Below are positions 18,901 to 27,935 of a stretch of 63,248 nucleotides of DNA, in pieces; within the stretch, counting starts at the first letter, position 1; each line of letters begins with the position of its first letter. Source of the stretch: Bacteroidales bacterium (GTDB taxonomy: Bacteria; Bacteroidota; Bacteroidia; Bacteroidales; UBA932). The notes under the pieces are model-generated. The model searched no databases. It was not told the origin of the DNA and saw only the letters and a list, made by a program, of their open reading frames with translations. The position numbers and the translations under genes are program-made. The stretch covers positions 1 through 63,248 of the forward strand of contig JAILLE010000011.1 in the NCBI GenBank assembly GCA_024693285.1. Direction: 5' to 3'.

Positions 18901-19782
18901 TCATAAAGCGTCTTCAAATTCCAACCCTTTGACGGCGATGCCGATGTTGATGGGGAGATGGTCCATTTTTCCAAGGGCAACTTCCCGGAGGTAGCTGCTC
19001 TTCAAGTAGATTCTGAAATCCATGGTCATTTCCCAGTACTTCCGCTCTTCTTCCGGCTTGGCAAGATAATCCTGGAATGCCTGTTCATCGTATCCGACAA
19101 TCTGGAAGGAGATGAAGTACCGCCCGGGGTCCAGCAGAATGGTCTCTTCCGGTTGTATATCGAAACTCTGCGGATCGTTGGAAACAGCGACGTTAAAGTA
19201 TATGGGCTTATGGAGCACGTTGACAAAATCTTCTTTATTGCCCTCAATACGGTAGATGTTGACAGATGCGACGCAGCCCGGAATATGGTTGCTATGGACG
19301 GATAGCAGGATATCTTTCACCTGGAACGGTTTCTTCGGGTTGGCCACAGATCCTAGTTCCCGCCCCAACGGATTCTCACTTCGAAACGCGAAACTGACGA
19401 CCCCGATATTCTTCAATACGTTTGAGCCGGGACGGACAAGATACTTTTCTTTAGTGTTTCCGCCAATGAATACGGCAGGCTGTAATTCCTGTTCGCGAAG
19501 GACTATGGTAACATCATCGGAAGCCCCTGTGACATAATAAGATGCCGGTTGATAGGAGACATGGAAGAACTCCAGCGTGTCGCGCGGAACCTCTATCTCA
19601 AACAAGCCATCTGCAGTGGATATAGTCCCTATTTCGCGCTTGGGGATACCTATCTGGACGTATTCGACGGCTTCCCCTTGTTCATTAATGACGCGCCCTT
19701 TTATGGTGAAACGCTCCTGCGCCGATAACAACGCGGGCAACAATAAGATGACAAAAGCTAATTTAGTCCGCATAGATATCAT
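18901..19782 (-). CDS. Secreted protein with carboxypeptidase-regulatory-like (CarboxypepD_reg-like) domain
   Basis: 293 aa with a signal peptide (LAFVILLLPALLSAQ). Residues about 22-110 form a CarboxypepD_reg-like beta-sandwich (TIKGRVINEQGEAVEYVQIG, STADGLFEIEVP) as in TonB-dependent receptor N-termini and surface adhesins. The rest (KEKYLVRPGSNVLKNIGVVS, then a strand-rich region) resembles stand-alone Bacteroidota proteins of unknown role. It overlaps the 3' end of the XRE regulator gene by 20 bp (11 bp if the ATG three codons further is used), so it forms an operon with the XRE and DUF2975 genes. Confidence 0.75.
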   Translation of the reverse strand: MISMRTKLAFVILLLPALLSAQERFTIKGRVINEQGEAVEYVQIGIPKREIGTISTADGLFEIEVPRDTLEFFHVSYQPASYYVTGASDDVTIVLREQELQPAVFIGGNTKEKYLVRPGSNVLKNIGVVSFAFRSENPLGRELGSVANPKKPFQVKDILLSVHSNHIPGCVASVNIYRIEGNKEDFVNVLHKPIYFNVAVSNDPQSFDIQPEETILLDPGRYFISFQIVGYDEQAFQDYLAKPEEERKYWEMTMDFRIYLKSSYLREVALGKMDHLPINIGIAVKGLEFEDAL

Positions 19783-20005
19783 CCTCTAATTCAACGCCTT
19801 CCGGATCCGGCTTATAGTCCAGGATGTCTCCTGGGAGGCAGTCCAGAACTTTGCATATTTTATTGAGAGTAGTGAATCGGATGGCGCGGCCTTTCCCTGT
19901 TTTGAGCAAGGAAAGGTTGGTCATGGAGATGCCTATCTTCTCAGATAGCTCCGAGAGTTTCATGTGCCGCTCCCAGAGCATTTTGTCGAGGTTAACGGTG
20001 ATCAT
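19763..20005 (-). CDS. XRE/Cro-type helix-turn-helix regulator
   Basis: 80 aa. ITVNLDKMLWERHMKLSELS and EKIGISMTNLSLLKTGKGRA are the two-helix DNA-binding core of the YozG-like XRE subgroup; KICKVLDCLPGDIL is the closing helix. It is usually paired with a DUF2975 membrane protein, as here (4-bp overlap ATGA at 20002-20005). A palindromic operator in front of the pair suggests autoregulation. Confidence 0.93.
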   Translation of the reverse strand: MITVNLDKMLWERHMKLSELSEKIGISMTNLSLLKTGKGRAIRFTTLNKICKVLDCLPGDILDYKPDPEGVELEDDIYAD

Positions 20006-20478
20006 ATCGCGAGCTTGCTGTCTTGTTCCGCCAGATAGGCCATTTTGTAGAGTCCAGCGAAAAGAAGGACAATGAGAGGAATCAGAATGGTGTTGGATTC
20101 AAGCATCAACTCGGATTCTCCTTTTACCACAGCCTCATAATTGGAATGGACAAAGGCGAGAAGTCCTGCGACCAAGGCCGCCCAACGAATGAGTGTGATG
20201 TTTGATTTGGGGAAGATATCGCCGTCTTTCAGCCCCTTGTTGGTACGATGCAAGAAAACACAGCACAGAATGAAGAGAGAAGTGATCCCGATAAAACGCG
20301 CCGCCAGTATGAATATTTGCCACCCCTTCATTTCCGGATTCCAGGTCAAGGGATGAATATAGCTGCTTACCCATAACTGGGCTATCATCTCCCAGATAAG
20401 ATAGGCAAGTGTAATACCACCAATAATCAGGATGGCGATGGAGAGCCTTTTGATGCTCCGTTGGGTTGAATTCGTCAT
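20002..20478 (-). CDS. DUF2975 membrane protein
   Basis: 158 aa from the ATG at 20478. A longer in-frame version (to 20526) would begin upstream of the promoter element at 20512-20519. Four transmembrane segments are visible (LSIAILIIGGITLAYLIWEM, IFILAARFIGITSLFILCCV, LIRWAALVAGLLAFVHS, ILIPLIVLLFAGLYKMAYLA). RTNKGLKDGDIFPKSNI is the conserved loop of the family (L..G..F...N). DUF2975 proteins nearly always sit beside a small XRE regulator; a role as membrane-bound partner or sensor is inference. Confidence 0.85.
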   Translation of the reverse strand: MTNSTQRSIKRLSIAILIIGGITLAYLIWEMIAQLWVSSYIHPLTWNPEMKGWQIFILAARFIGITSLFILCCVFLHRTNKGLKDGDIFPKSNITLIRWAALVAGLLAFVHSNYEAVVKGESELMLESNTILIPLIVLLFAGLYKMAYLAEQDSKLAI

Positions 20479-20511
20479 GTCTTTGTCTGTTTTAATAACC
20501 ATCTCGACAGA

Positions 20512-20566
20512 CAAAGATAATGCCAATTTTACGAATATCGTAAAATATATTTATGAATTACGTAAA
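20512..20566 (-). promoter_or_regulatory. Promoter with two palindromic operator sites for the DUF2975-XRE operon
   Basis: Minus-strand -7 element TATCTTTG at 20512-20519. Immediately upstream is a perfect palindrome, TTTTACGA ATA TCGTAAAA (20527-20545), and a second weaker site TTTATGA ATT ACGTAAA (20550-20566). The centres are 22 bp apart, two helical turns, so both lie on the same DNA face. The first site fills the spacer between -33 and -7, which suits a repressor. Confidence 0.65.
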
Positions 20567-20568
20567 AT

Positions 20569-21663
20569 TTACTCCTTTGAGAGCTCTTTAAAACAGGCTA
20601 GAACCGCTTTCAACGCTTTCGCGTCGCTATTCTTTTGCTTGTTGTCGTCCTTCCCGTAGTACGCTTTAAGGAACTGCCCGGATCCGGACCAAATAGTGTG
20701 GACATAGCCCTGGAGTTTGTTTGCCGTGACCTTGGTCGTTTGTGAGCGGAACTGGATCATGTCTTTGATTTGTTGGACCGCCGTCACAGGGTTCTCATAT
20801 CCGCATGATACCACAGGGAGGCCTTTCATGGCGAAATACACTCCGGTGAGATCCGCCCGTCCATAATGCCAGTCGCAAATGAGGATGTCCTTGGGTATCA
20901 TGTCGATGGCTCGCCAAGTGTTGTTATAGCTGGCTTCCCACTCTCCGATGCCGGTTGTGCGGCCGTCCAGCAGACGGTCTCCCCAAATCATCATTTGGCG
21001 GCCGGATAAGGCGAGATGGTCATGGATGGTTCTAACCTCACCGGCATAAAGCTCGGACTTGTCCAGCCCATTGCAGCGGGGGCATTCCTTTTCTCCGATA
21101 TAGAATACCTCGTCCATTCCGGCATGGAAGGCATCTGATTGGAAGGCGTCACAAAGCTCATCCACGACATCAAAGACGATTTTATGCACCTCCGGATGGA
21201 GAGGGCAGTAACTCTTGCAATACAGCCCCTGCGGGTTAGGCCAGCCTTCGTAATCTTCGGTCTTGACGGAAGGCGTCTCGTCAAACTCCGGATACTCTCT
21301 AAGAAGGGCATTAGTATTCTTTGCCCACGATTGGTGCCCCAGGAGGTTGATGTGCGGGACTAGCCTGATACCGTTCTCCCGGCATACGGCAACCAGTTTA
21401 TTCACATCGGAACGGGAAAGAGGATTCTCGTCCCTAAGTTCCGGATGTGACTCGTAAGCATATCCCCAATCTACTCTGAGAATCAAAAGGTTCACTTTTG
21501 CGGGTACGAGCTCTTCCTTGATGAAGCGGACGAACAAATCCATATCTTGCGGGGTAGGAGACGCTACGGATAACCCGCGTACAGGAAGCTTCTCGTCAAA
21601 TGTCTTGGCCGGTGCGCTGAAGCCGACGAAAATAGCGAAGAGAAGAATCAATACTCTTTTCAT
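20569..21663 (-). CDS. GH20-like secreted glycosidase
   Basis: 364 aa from the ATG at 21663, which starts the signal peptide MKRVLILLFAIFVGFSAPAK. TIM-barrel pattern resembling family GH20: opening RGLSVASPTPQDMDLFVRFI, VDWGYAYESHPELR, LVPHINLLGHQSW, and DAFHAGMDEVFYIGE, with the paired Asp-Glu where GH20 beta-N-acetylhexosaminidases have their catalytic acid. It lacks the GH20 N-terminal domain and is shorter than classical hexosaminidases. Cysteines in ECPRCNGLDKSE may bind metal or form a disulfide. Activity on beta-HexNAc is inferred from the family and from the neighbouring GH89 and sulfatase. Confidence 0.7.
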   Translation of the reverse strand: MKRVLILLFAIFVGFSAPAKTFDEKLPVRGLSVASPTPQDMDLFVRFIKEELVPAKVNLLILRVDWGYAYESHPELRDENPLSRSDVNKLVAVCRENGIRLVPHINLLGHQSWAKNTNALLREYPEFDETPSVKTEDYEGWPNPQGLYCKSYCPLHPEVHKIVFDVVDELCDAFQSDAFHAGMDEVFYIGEKECPRCNGLDKSELYAGEVRTIHDHLALSGRQMMIWGDRLLDGRTTGIGEWEASYNNTWRAIDMIPKDILICDWHYGRADLTGVYFAMKGLPVVSCGYENPVTAVQQIKDMIQFRSQTTKVTANKLQGYVHTIWSGSGQFLKAYYGKDDNKQKNSDAKALKAVLACFKELSKE

Positions 21664-21689
21664 AATACTATCTATCTGGGACGAAAACA

Positions 21690-23033
21690 CTATTGGACAT
21701 ATTCCATCTCAAGGACAATCCTTGCGGGTTTGACCTTGGGAGGACATTGGAACGTTACGTTTCCGGCGGGAGTGACCTGCACAGGGACAACGGTGGTCTC
21801 ACCATTGGCGCCAATCAGCGTTGAGATTCCATACTGATCTGTGGAAGGAGCGAAGGCGGCAGGGATGGTGGCTATTGTGACGGTGCCTTTCACCGGCGAT
21901 GTGATGTCAGCGTCAATGACAAGCTTGTTTGCCTCGCTTGCGGGAGTGGAAAAGCGGGTGTTGTCACCCATCACCCCGTAAGAGCGGCGGAACTCCACAC
22001 CAGGGGCCGCGACCGGGCTGAATTTGCCCACATTTCCACTAATCCCGGGATTGAAGAAGCAATGGGATATCTGGATATGGTGGTTCTCCTCGTTGCTGAT
22101 CCTAACATCCAGCCCTCCTGTGTTGAAGCTGGTGCCCTCGAGAGAGATAGTCGCCTGCTTTGTCAACTCAGGCTTTGTGAAATGGAAAATAACCGGAGGG
22201 TTGGGGCTGTCGTAGCAACGTGGGTTATTATAGTAATAGCAACCGATGAGCCTCAACACTGATGGGCCATCGATGACATACCCTTTCTCAGCGGTGTCGC
22301 AATATGATTGCTCGAAATGGGCGAGACCGTCCACCAGGTGAACGAAAACGCTTCCCTCAACATTCTTTGACAACCAGGAGTGTATCTTGTCGTAAAAATT
22401 GATGCTGGTCAACTGGAATATGGCCGTGTGGGCGTTGATGATCACGATGTTATCGAAATGACAGTCGCCGGTGTCCATGTAGATTCCGTAGCTCTCAGGT
22501 CCTGTGGTGCAATGAATATGGGAGTTGGTCACAAAAACCTCATAACCTTTAACGACCCTGAAAGCCTTTAGGCTGCAGTTGCGGACCATCAGAAAATTGA
22601 AAGAGGTTTTGGCGGCCCGGGGGCAATAGACTCCTCCGCTCATGGAATTGCAATCCAGGACCAGGTTATTCACCACGTTGCTGTGGCCTATTCTGTCAGG
22701 GATATCATAGTTATCGAGATCGATAATATGCTCCATGGGTTTGATGGCCATGATGACCGCACCTCCGAAATCAATCTGTATATCATTGGTGGTGTGTGCC
22801 ATTATTGTCTTTGACACGGCATAAGTCTTCCCTTTATGGGCAATCAGCTGGCGATTGTTCGCGAGACAGAAATCAAAAGCTTTCTGAAGAGCCTCCGTGT
22901 CGTCTGTTACGCCGTCACCGACACAACCGAAGGTCTCAGGGGTGATTATTTGGTCAGCAGGCGGGACATCATTCGTCGCCAAAAGTGTGAGCCCTATGGA
23001 AAACAGGAGGGCGAGCATGGTCAGTTTTCTCAT
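21690..23033 (-). CDS. Secreted right-handed beta-helix protein (pectate lyase superfamily)
   Basis: 447 aa from the ATG at 23033 (signal MRKLTMLALLFSIGLTLLAT). TPETFGCVGDGVTDDTEALQ is the hallmark N-terminus of the Pectate_lyase_3 superfamily (phage tailspike, GH28-like and epimerase relatives). The following strands show the parallel beta-helix rhythm, and the last 100 residues form a separate beta-rich domain (SPVKGTVTIATIPAAFAPS). Substrate and catalytic residues are not identifiable by eye. Leader sequences before this ATG and before the GH20-like ATG are similar (AGATAG-AT-ATG), suggesting common control. Confidence 0.8.
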   Translation of the reverse strand: MRKLTMLALLFSIGLTLLATNDVPPADQIITPETFGCVGDGVTDDTEALQKAFDFCLANNRQLIAHKGKTYAVSKTIMAHTTNDIQIDFGGAVIMAIKPMEHIIDLDNYDIPDRIGHSNVVNNLVLDCNSMSGGVYCPRAAKTSFNFLMVRNCSLKAFRVVKGYEVFVTNSHIHCTTGPESYGIYMDTGDCHFDNIVIINAHTAIFQLTSINFYDKIHSWLSKNVEGSVFVHLVDGLAHFEQSYCDTAEKGYVIDGPSVLRLIGCYYYNNPRCYDSPNPPVIFHFTKPELTKQATISLEGTSFNTGGLDVRISNEENHHIQISHCFFNPGISGNVGKFSPVAAPGVEFRRSYGVMGDNTRFSTPASEANKLVIDADITSPVKGTVTIATIPAAFAPSTDQYGISTLIGANGETTVVPVQVTPAGNVTFQCPPKVKPARIVLEMEYVQ

Positions 23034-23138
23034 GATGCTATCTGTGTATGTGGATGATAATAATGCTGGCGCAATTTGCATCTTGGACGTAAATTTACTA
23101 ATTTTATTGGGTTAAAGAAAAGAAACACCATACAAAAA

Positions 23139-26100
23139 ATGAAACCTTTTAATTGGATGTTGTTAGCCTTGCTGGCGATTCTGGCAGGTTCATGTTCCCA
23201 GATCAATCCAAAGGCTGATATCGATAATATTCCCGTTACACCTGCATGGGCTTTGGGCCATATTGTCTGGGAGGATGAATTCAACACTCAGGATGCGGTG
23301 AACCGTCTGGTTGATGGGTATTTGGAGAGGGGCATTCCGGTCAATGGCGTTATCATCGACAGCCCTTGGGCGACCAGCTACAACAATTTCATTTGGGACA
23401 TGAACCGTTACCCGGAGCCCCTGAAATTGACGTCCGGTCTTCTCGACAAGGGTGTCCACTCAATCCTTTGGCTGACCGGTTGCGTGAATACCGTCAGCGC
23501 GGATTGTCCGGTCGATAAAAGTTCCAATTATGACGAGGCCGTTTCCAAAGGATTCGTTGTGAATGGGGGGAAGCCTTACAATTGGTGGAAGGGCACGGGA
23601 GTCCATATCGATTTCACAAGTCCGGAGGCCAATGTGTGGTGGTATTCGCAACTGGACAAGGTAATGGAAGGAGGGGTGTATGGATTCAAGGTGGATCAGG
23701 GAGAATTGAGCATTCCTGAACCCGTCGGGACCAGCATAGGAGAAATGTCCAACAAGGAATACAGGCATTTCTATTATGACGCCATGTACGACTATGTGAA
23801 TAGCCGTCGTCCGGGCATGGGAATGATTTTGGCCAGACCATATTCATTCCAGGGAGACGCGGATAACTCCAGCAAGAACAAACTCAGTCTTGGCTGGTGC
23901 GGTGATTTCACTGGGGATTGGCAAGGACTGAAACATCAGATCAAGAACGTCTATATATCTGCCGAGCACGGCTATGGTGCTGTCGGCGTGGAGGTCGGGG
24001 GCTTTACCGGCGCGGCTCCTGGAAAGGAGCAACTCATAAGGTACGCTCAGTTCGGCGCCCTTACAGCTGGCATGGTAAACGGAGGTGCCAACAAGCCGTT
24101 CGAGAACCATCTGGCATGGTGGCACGATGAGGAGGCCGCGAAGATCTATAAAGATGTCGTATTGCTTCATCATCAGTTGGTTCCATATATTTTCTCGACC
24201 ATTGTGGACGCTCATTTGAATGGCGGCACCTTGCTTCGGGACGTTGATTTCGAGCAGGAGAGCCACCTTCTCGGACCGGACCTTTTCACAAAAGCGATAA
24301 CTGATTATGACTCACATGTTTCCTTCACTCTTCCCGAAGGGGACGATTGGATGGAGTGGGGCACAAGGGAGCGTCTGAAGGGAGGCTCGGTCGTCAAGAA
24401 AGAATATGCCCTTGACGAGTTCCCGCTTTACGCCAGAGTCGGAGCTGTCATTCCGATGGATCAGGGCGATCATATTGATATACTGATAGTTCCCGGGAAT
24501 GAACCTATTGATGTGACCCTCCATCTACCTGATGGCGAAGGAACCGCTTACAGTGATTGCAGGGTGAGGTATAATCCTCTGACCGGGAAGACCAAGATCA
24601 CCGGAAAGACCTCTAAGCCTTGCAACGCGGTGTTCAGGAAGCCACTGGTCGGTTGGGAAGCCTCTTGGATCGGCATCGCTTCTCCTGAGGATGTCAGAAC
24701 CGGCGATGTATCCCTTCCGGCGAGATATTTAAGAACAACCTTCCAGTCAGGTAAGACAGTCCGCGAGGCATGGTTGCATATCTGTGGCCTGGGCCTTTAT
24801 GAGGCATATATCAACGGGTTCAAGGTTGGGGGAGCGCAGGTTTTGATGCCCACTGTCTCCAACTATGATAAGACTGTGTATTACAATAGTTTCAATGTCA
24901 CTGGCCTTTTGAAGAAGGGCGTCAATGCGATGGGCGTGGCGCTGGGCACTGGGCGTTTCCCCGGGGTCAGGGTGAACTGGGACAATATCAACACCTACAA
25001 GCGGTACGACAAGCAGCTGCCCTGCCTTATCTGCCAGCTTGAGATTCTTTATTCGGACGGAAGCATCCAGAAGGTCGTGAGTGATAAGAGCTGGAAAGCT
25101 ACTGCTGACGGGCCGATACGCTCCAATAATGAATATGACGGAGAGATATATGATGCTCGGATGGAACAGGACGGATGGCTTGATCCTTCGTTCGACGATA
25201 GTTCATGGCATCAGGCGGAGATGGCTGAGGCTCCTTTTGGGAAGCTTACCATGCAACCGAATCCTAACATCGAGATCCAGGATGTCTTGAAGCCGATGTC
25301 AATCAGTCCTTTATCCGACGGGAGATATATTCTTGACATGGGTCAGAATATGGTCGGTTGGTTGCAGGTCAAGGCGAGGATGAGTGCGGGTGACACTTTG
25401 AAGATGCGGTTCGCCGAGACGCTTCAGGATAACGGCGAGCTATACACCGAGAATCTTCGTACCGCCAAGGCCAGGGATTATTACATCGCCCGGGACGACA
25501 GGGAGTTTGTCTGGCATCCTTTGTTCGTGTACCATGGATTCCGTTTCGTCGAGATCAGCGGCCTTTCTTATCAGCCTTCACTTGAGGATTTCGAGGGACA
25601 GGTCATTTATGACAAAATGGCCACTACCGGCCATTTCGAGTGTTCGGATCCTGTGATTAACCAAGTGTATAAGAACGCGTTCTGGGGGATTCGGGGCAAT
25701 TACCGGGGGATGCCTACTGATTGCCCTCAGAGGGATGAGCGTATGGGCTGGCTTGGCGACAGGGCTACAGGGTGCTACGGTGAGAGCTGGATTTTCGACA
25801 ATCATGCCCTATATTCAAAATGGCTGGATGACATCGCCACCGAGCAAAACAAGGAGGGGCAGCTTCCGAGCGTGGCTCCCAATTTCTGGACGGTGCGCCC
25901 CGACAACATGACTTGGCCGGGATTGTTCATCGATGCCGCCAGGATGTTGTGGATGCGTTTCGGGGACGAGAAAGTCATCGTGAAACATTATCCGGCAAAG
26001 AGAAAGTGGTTGTTTTACATGAAGGATAGATATCTGGTAGACGGGATTATGACAAAGGACAACTACGGTGACTGGTGCATGCCTCCGGAATCTTTGGAAA

Positions 26101-26915
26101 TGATTCATTCCCAGGATCCTATGCGCATCACGGCTCCCGCGGTGATAGCCACGCCGTACTATGTTCATTATTGTGAGGTTATGAAGGAACTCGCCCCTGT
26201 CGCCGGTTATCCCGGGGATGTGGAGTATTTCGAGGCTGAACGTAAAGCCAGCGTTGAGGCTTTCAACAGGAAGTATTACAATGCCGAGGGAGGCTTTTAT
26301 GACAATAATACCGTGACAGCCAATCTGTTGGCGTTATGGTACGGGCTTACACCCAAGGAGGAGCAGCAAAGGGTCTTCGCCTCTTTAGTGAATAAAACCG
26401 AAAACGAGTTCGGCGGTCACGTGAGCTCTGGAGTCATTGGTATCCAGGTACTTATGCGGACTCTCACGGAGTTCGGCAGGCCGGATCTCGCTCTCAAGAT
26501 CGCCTCTGACGACACCTATCCTTCCTGGGGATATATGGCCGCTCATGGCGCCACAACGATCTGGGAGCTGTGGAACGGTGACACTGCCGATCCGGCGATG
26601 AATTCGGGCAACCATGTCATGCTTCTCGGAGACCTGATCACTTGGGAATATGAATACCTTGCGGGGATACGCCCTCTCAAGCCTGGCTTCGCGGAGATCG
26701 AACTCAAGCCTTACCCGATCAAGGGACTTGATTATGTGGACTGTTCGTATGATTCGGTCCATGGCAAGATTTCCAGCTCATGGAAGGTAGAGGACGGGGT
26801 CTTCAAGTGGGATGTTGAGGTTCCGGAAGGGATTCGTACAGAAGTGTTTATCCCAGGAAAACCATCGCCGGAAATCATCACCGGCGGGAAGCGCCACTTC
26901 GAGACCAGCCTGTAG
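23139..26915 (+). CDS. Bimodular lipoprotein: GH31-like glycosidase fused to GH78 alpha-L-rhamnosidase
   Basis: 1258 aa from the ATG opening the lipoprotein signal MKPFNWMLLALLAILAGSCSQ. Residues about 35-500 are GH31-like: GVIIDSPWATSYNNF, HIDFTSPEANVWW, YGFKVDQGE with candidate nucleophile Asp186, WCGDFTGDWQGL, then the YARVGAVIPM beta-domain. The usual GH31 N-terminal beta-sandwich is missing. Residues about 510-1250 are a whole GH78: Bac_rhamnosid_N (CGLGLYEAYINGFKVG), concanavalin-like domain (LDMGQNMVGWLQV), the (alpha/alpha)6 barrel with QRDERMGWLGD (Glu867, proton donor) and TTIWELWNG (Glu1143, base), and the C-terminal beta-domain. Both halves appear complete and no frameshift is seen. 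Probably removes two adjacent sugars, one being alpha-L-rhamnose. Confidence 0.88.
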   Translation: MKPFNWMLLALLAILAGSCSQINPKADIDNIPVTPAWALGHIVWEDEFNTQDAVNRLVDGYLERGIPVNGVIIDSPWATSYNNFIWDMNRYPEPLKLTSGLLDKGVHSILWLTGCVNTVSADCPVDKSSNYDEAVSKGFVVNGGKPYNWWKGTGVHIDFTSPEANVWWYSQLDKVMEGGVYGFKVDQGELSIPEPVGTSIGEMSNKEYRHFYYDAMYDYVNSRRPGMGMILARPYSFQGDADNSSKNKLSLGWCGDFTGDWQGLKHQIKNVYISAEHGYGAVGVEVGGFTGAAPGKEQLIRYAQFGALTAGMVNGGANKPFENHLAWWHDEEAAKIYKDVVLLHHQLVPYIFSTIVDAHLNGGTLLRDVDFEQESHLLGPDLFTKAITDYDSHVSFTLPEGDDWMEWGTRERLKGGSVVKKEYALDEFPLYARVGAVIPMDQGDHIDILIVPGNEPIDVTLHLPDGEGTAYSDCRVRYNPLTGKTKITGKTSKPCNAVFRKPLVGWEASWIGIASPEDVRTGDVSLPARYLRTTFQSGKTVREAWLHICGLGLYEAYINGFKVGGAQVLMPTVSNYDKTVYYNSFNVTGLLKKGVNAMGVALGTGRFPGVRVNWDNINTYKRYDKQLPCLICQLEILYSDGSIQKVVSDKSWKATADGPIRSNNEYDGEIYDARMEQDGWLDPSFDDSSWHQAEMAEAPFGKLTMQPNPNIEIQDVLKPMSISPLSDGRYILDMGQNMVGWLQVKARMSAGDTLKMRFAETLQDNGELYTENLRTAKARDYYIARDDREFVWHPLFVYHGFRFVEISGLSYQPSLEDFEGQVIYDKMATTGHFECSDPVINQVYKNAFWGIRGNYRGMPTDCPQRDERMGWLGDRATGCYGESWIFDNHALYSKWLDDIATEQNKEGQLPSVAPNFWTVRPDNMTWPGLFIDAARMLWMRFGDEKVIVKHYPAKRKWLFYMKDRYLVDGIMTKDNYGDWCMPPESLEMIHSQDPMRITAPAVIATPYYVHYCEVMKELAPVAGYPGDVEYFEAERKASVEAFNRKYYNAEGGFYDNNTVTANLLALWYGLTPKEEQQRVFASLVNKTENEFGGHVSSGVIGIQVLMRTLTEFGRPDLALKIASDDTYPSWGYMAAHGATTIWELWNGDTADPAMNSGNHVMLLGDLITWEYEYLAGIRPLKPGFAEIELKPYPIKGLDYVDCSYDSVHGKISSSWKVEDGVFKWDVEVPEGIRTEVFIPGKPSPEIITGGKRHFETSL

Positions 26916-26942
26916 GGGGAGGCTGATTGTTCATCGCCCACA

Positions 26943-27009
26943 ATTGTACCTTTCGTCCCAAAAGTTAGCACGAGGGTAACAATATTAATGGATATTGTTC
27001 CTTTCGTCC
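26943..27009. repeat. Two direct repeats in the intergenic gap
   Basis: ATTGTACCTTTCGTCC (26943-26958) and ATTGTTCCTTTCGTCC (26994-27009) match at 15 of 16 bases, 51 bp apart, upstream of the HD-like gene. They could be regulator sites or promoter-like elements (TACCTTTC). Nothing else is seen in this gap. Confidence 0.45.
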
Positions 27010-27095
27010 ATGTTTCCGGAACGTTAGGATTATTATGGTGAATGTTTCGTGGAAATTGATTAAATTTCGGATGTATTACTTAATTGACTTAAACC

Positions 27096-27935
27096 ATGAT
27101 GATTTTAAACCAATGTATTAGTATCCTTGACTTGGTGTCATTGGATTGGAAGTCGGAACGCAAAGCGATAGTGGCCCACTCGTTCAGGGTAATGGCCAAA
27201 GCAAAAAACTTTGATGAGCAGATTGTCGGCCTGATGCACGAAGTTTATGGCGGGTCATCTTATGCTAGATGGCTGTTCTCTTGTGATGTGTCTGAAGCTT
27301 CACTTTGGAAGCCGGTACTAGATCTTTTTGCTTACCCACCTTTTGAGGTAAAAAAAAGAGTTTCTGAGGATGTTGATGATGTTGACCTTCTGAATATTAA
27401 TAGGCCTCAAAATCTTAAAGATGATGAGCTTGAGGAATGGTTCCTTGCGAAAACTCGTTGGTCGGAAGCTTATAGGAAGTATCTGATCCCTATCGCATCA
27501 AACAGGATCGCCAGGAATGTTATGATCTATGATCTGCAAGATAAACTGGATATTCTTGGCAATCCTGGCAAGTATGAGAAAGAATATGGTCCTCAGTATT
27601 TTGCGCTTCCGTGGAAGAAACACTATTTGGTAGATATTAAGAGAGGAAGGAATAGTTATATTTCAGCTCGTATTCCACAGGATGATGACGGATTGTTGCT
27701 CCGCCCCCTCACGGATGTTGAAATGGAGAACTTGATCGCGAAATACACTCGTGCCCTGGAATACTTGAATATGTTCGTTAGCGCGGATGGCCTTCCATAC
27801 GATTTTTCACCTTTCGAATTGATGATGAATGCTCATAATGCCAAGAGCATGCTTGAGGAGTGGTTGATTGAAACCTATGAGTTGGAAGAATATCATGAGG
27901 AAGGTATGGAGGAATATATGGATTTGCCTTTCTGA
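27096..27935 (+). CDS. HD-domain-like protein with altered metal site
   Basis: 279 aa, soluble. KAIVAHSFRVMAKAKNFDEQ and IVGLMHEVY resemble the first helices of HD phosphohydrolases of the RelA/SpoT type (usually a His-Asp pair in LLHDVVED, here His-Glu). Further on, YLIPIASNRIARNVMIYDLQ and DKLDIL resembles their last metal-binding helix (NPIARxVKLADLxxNLD). The match is by eye and distant. The acidic C-terminus (YELEEYHEEGMEEYMD) and the more AT-rich codon use set it apart from its neighbours. It stands alone between the glycosidase block and the SGNH hydrolase. A (p)ppGpp- or nucleotide-related role is speculation. Confidence 0.5.
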   Translation: MMILNQCISILDLVSLDWKSERKAIVAHSFRVMAKAKNFDEQIVGLMHEVYGGSSYARWLFSCDVSEASLWKPVLDLFAYPPFEVKKRVSEDVDDVDLLNINRPQNLKDDELEEWFLAKTRWSEAYRKYLIPIASNRIARNVMIYDLQDKLDILGNPGKYEKEYGPQYFALPWKKHYLVDIKRGRNSYISARIPQDDDGLLLRPLTDVEMENLIAKYTRALEYLNMFVSADGLPYDFSPFELMMNAHNAKSMLEEWLIETYELEEYHEEGMEEYMDLPF

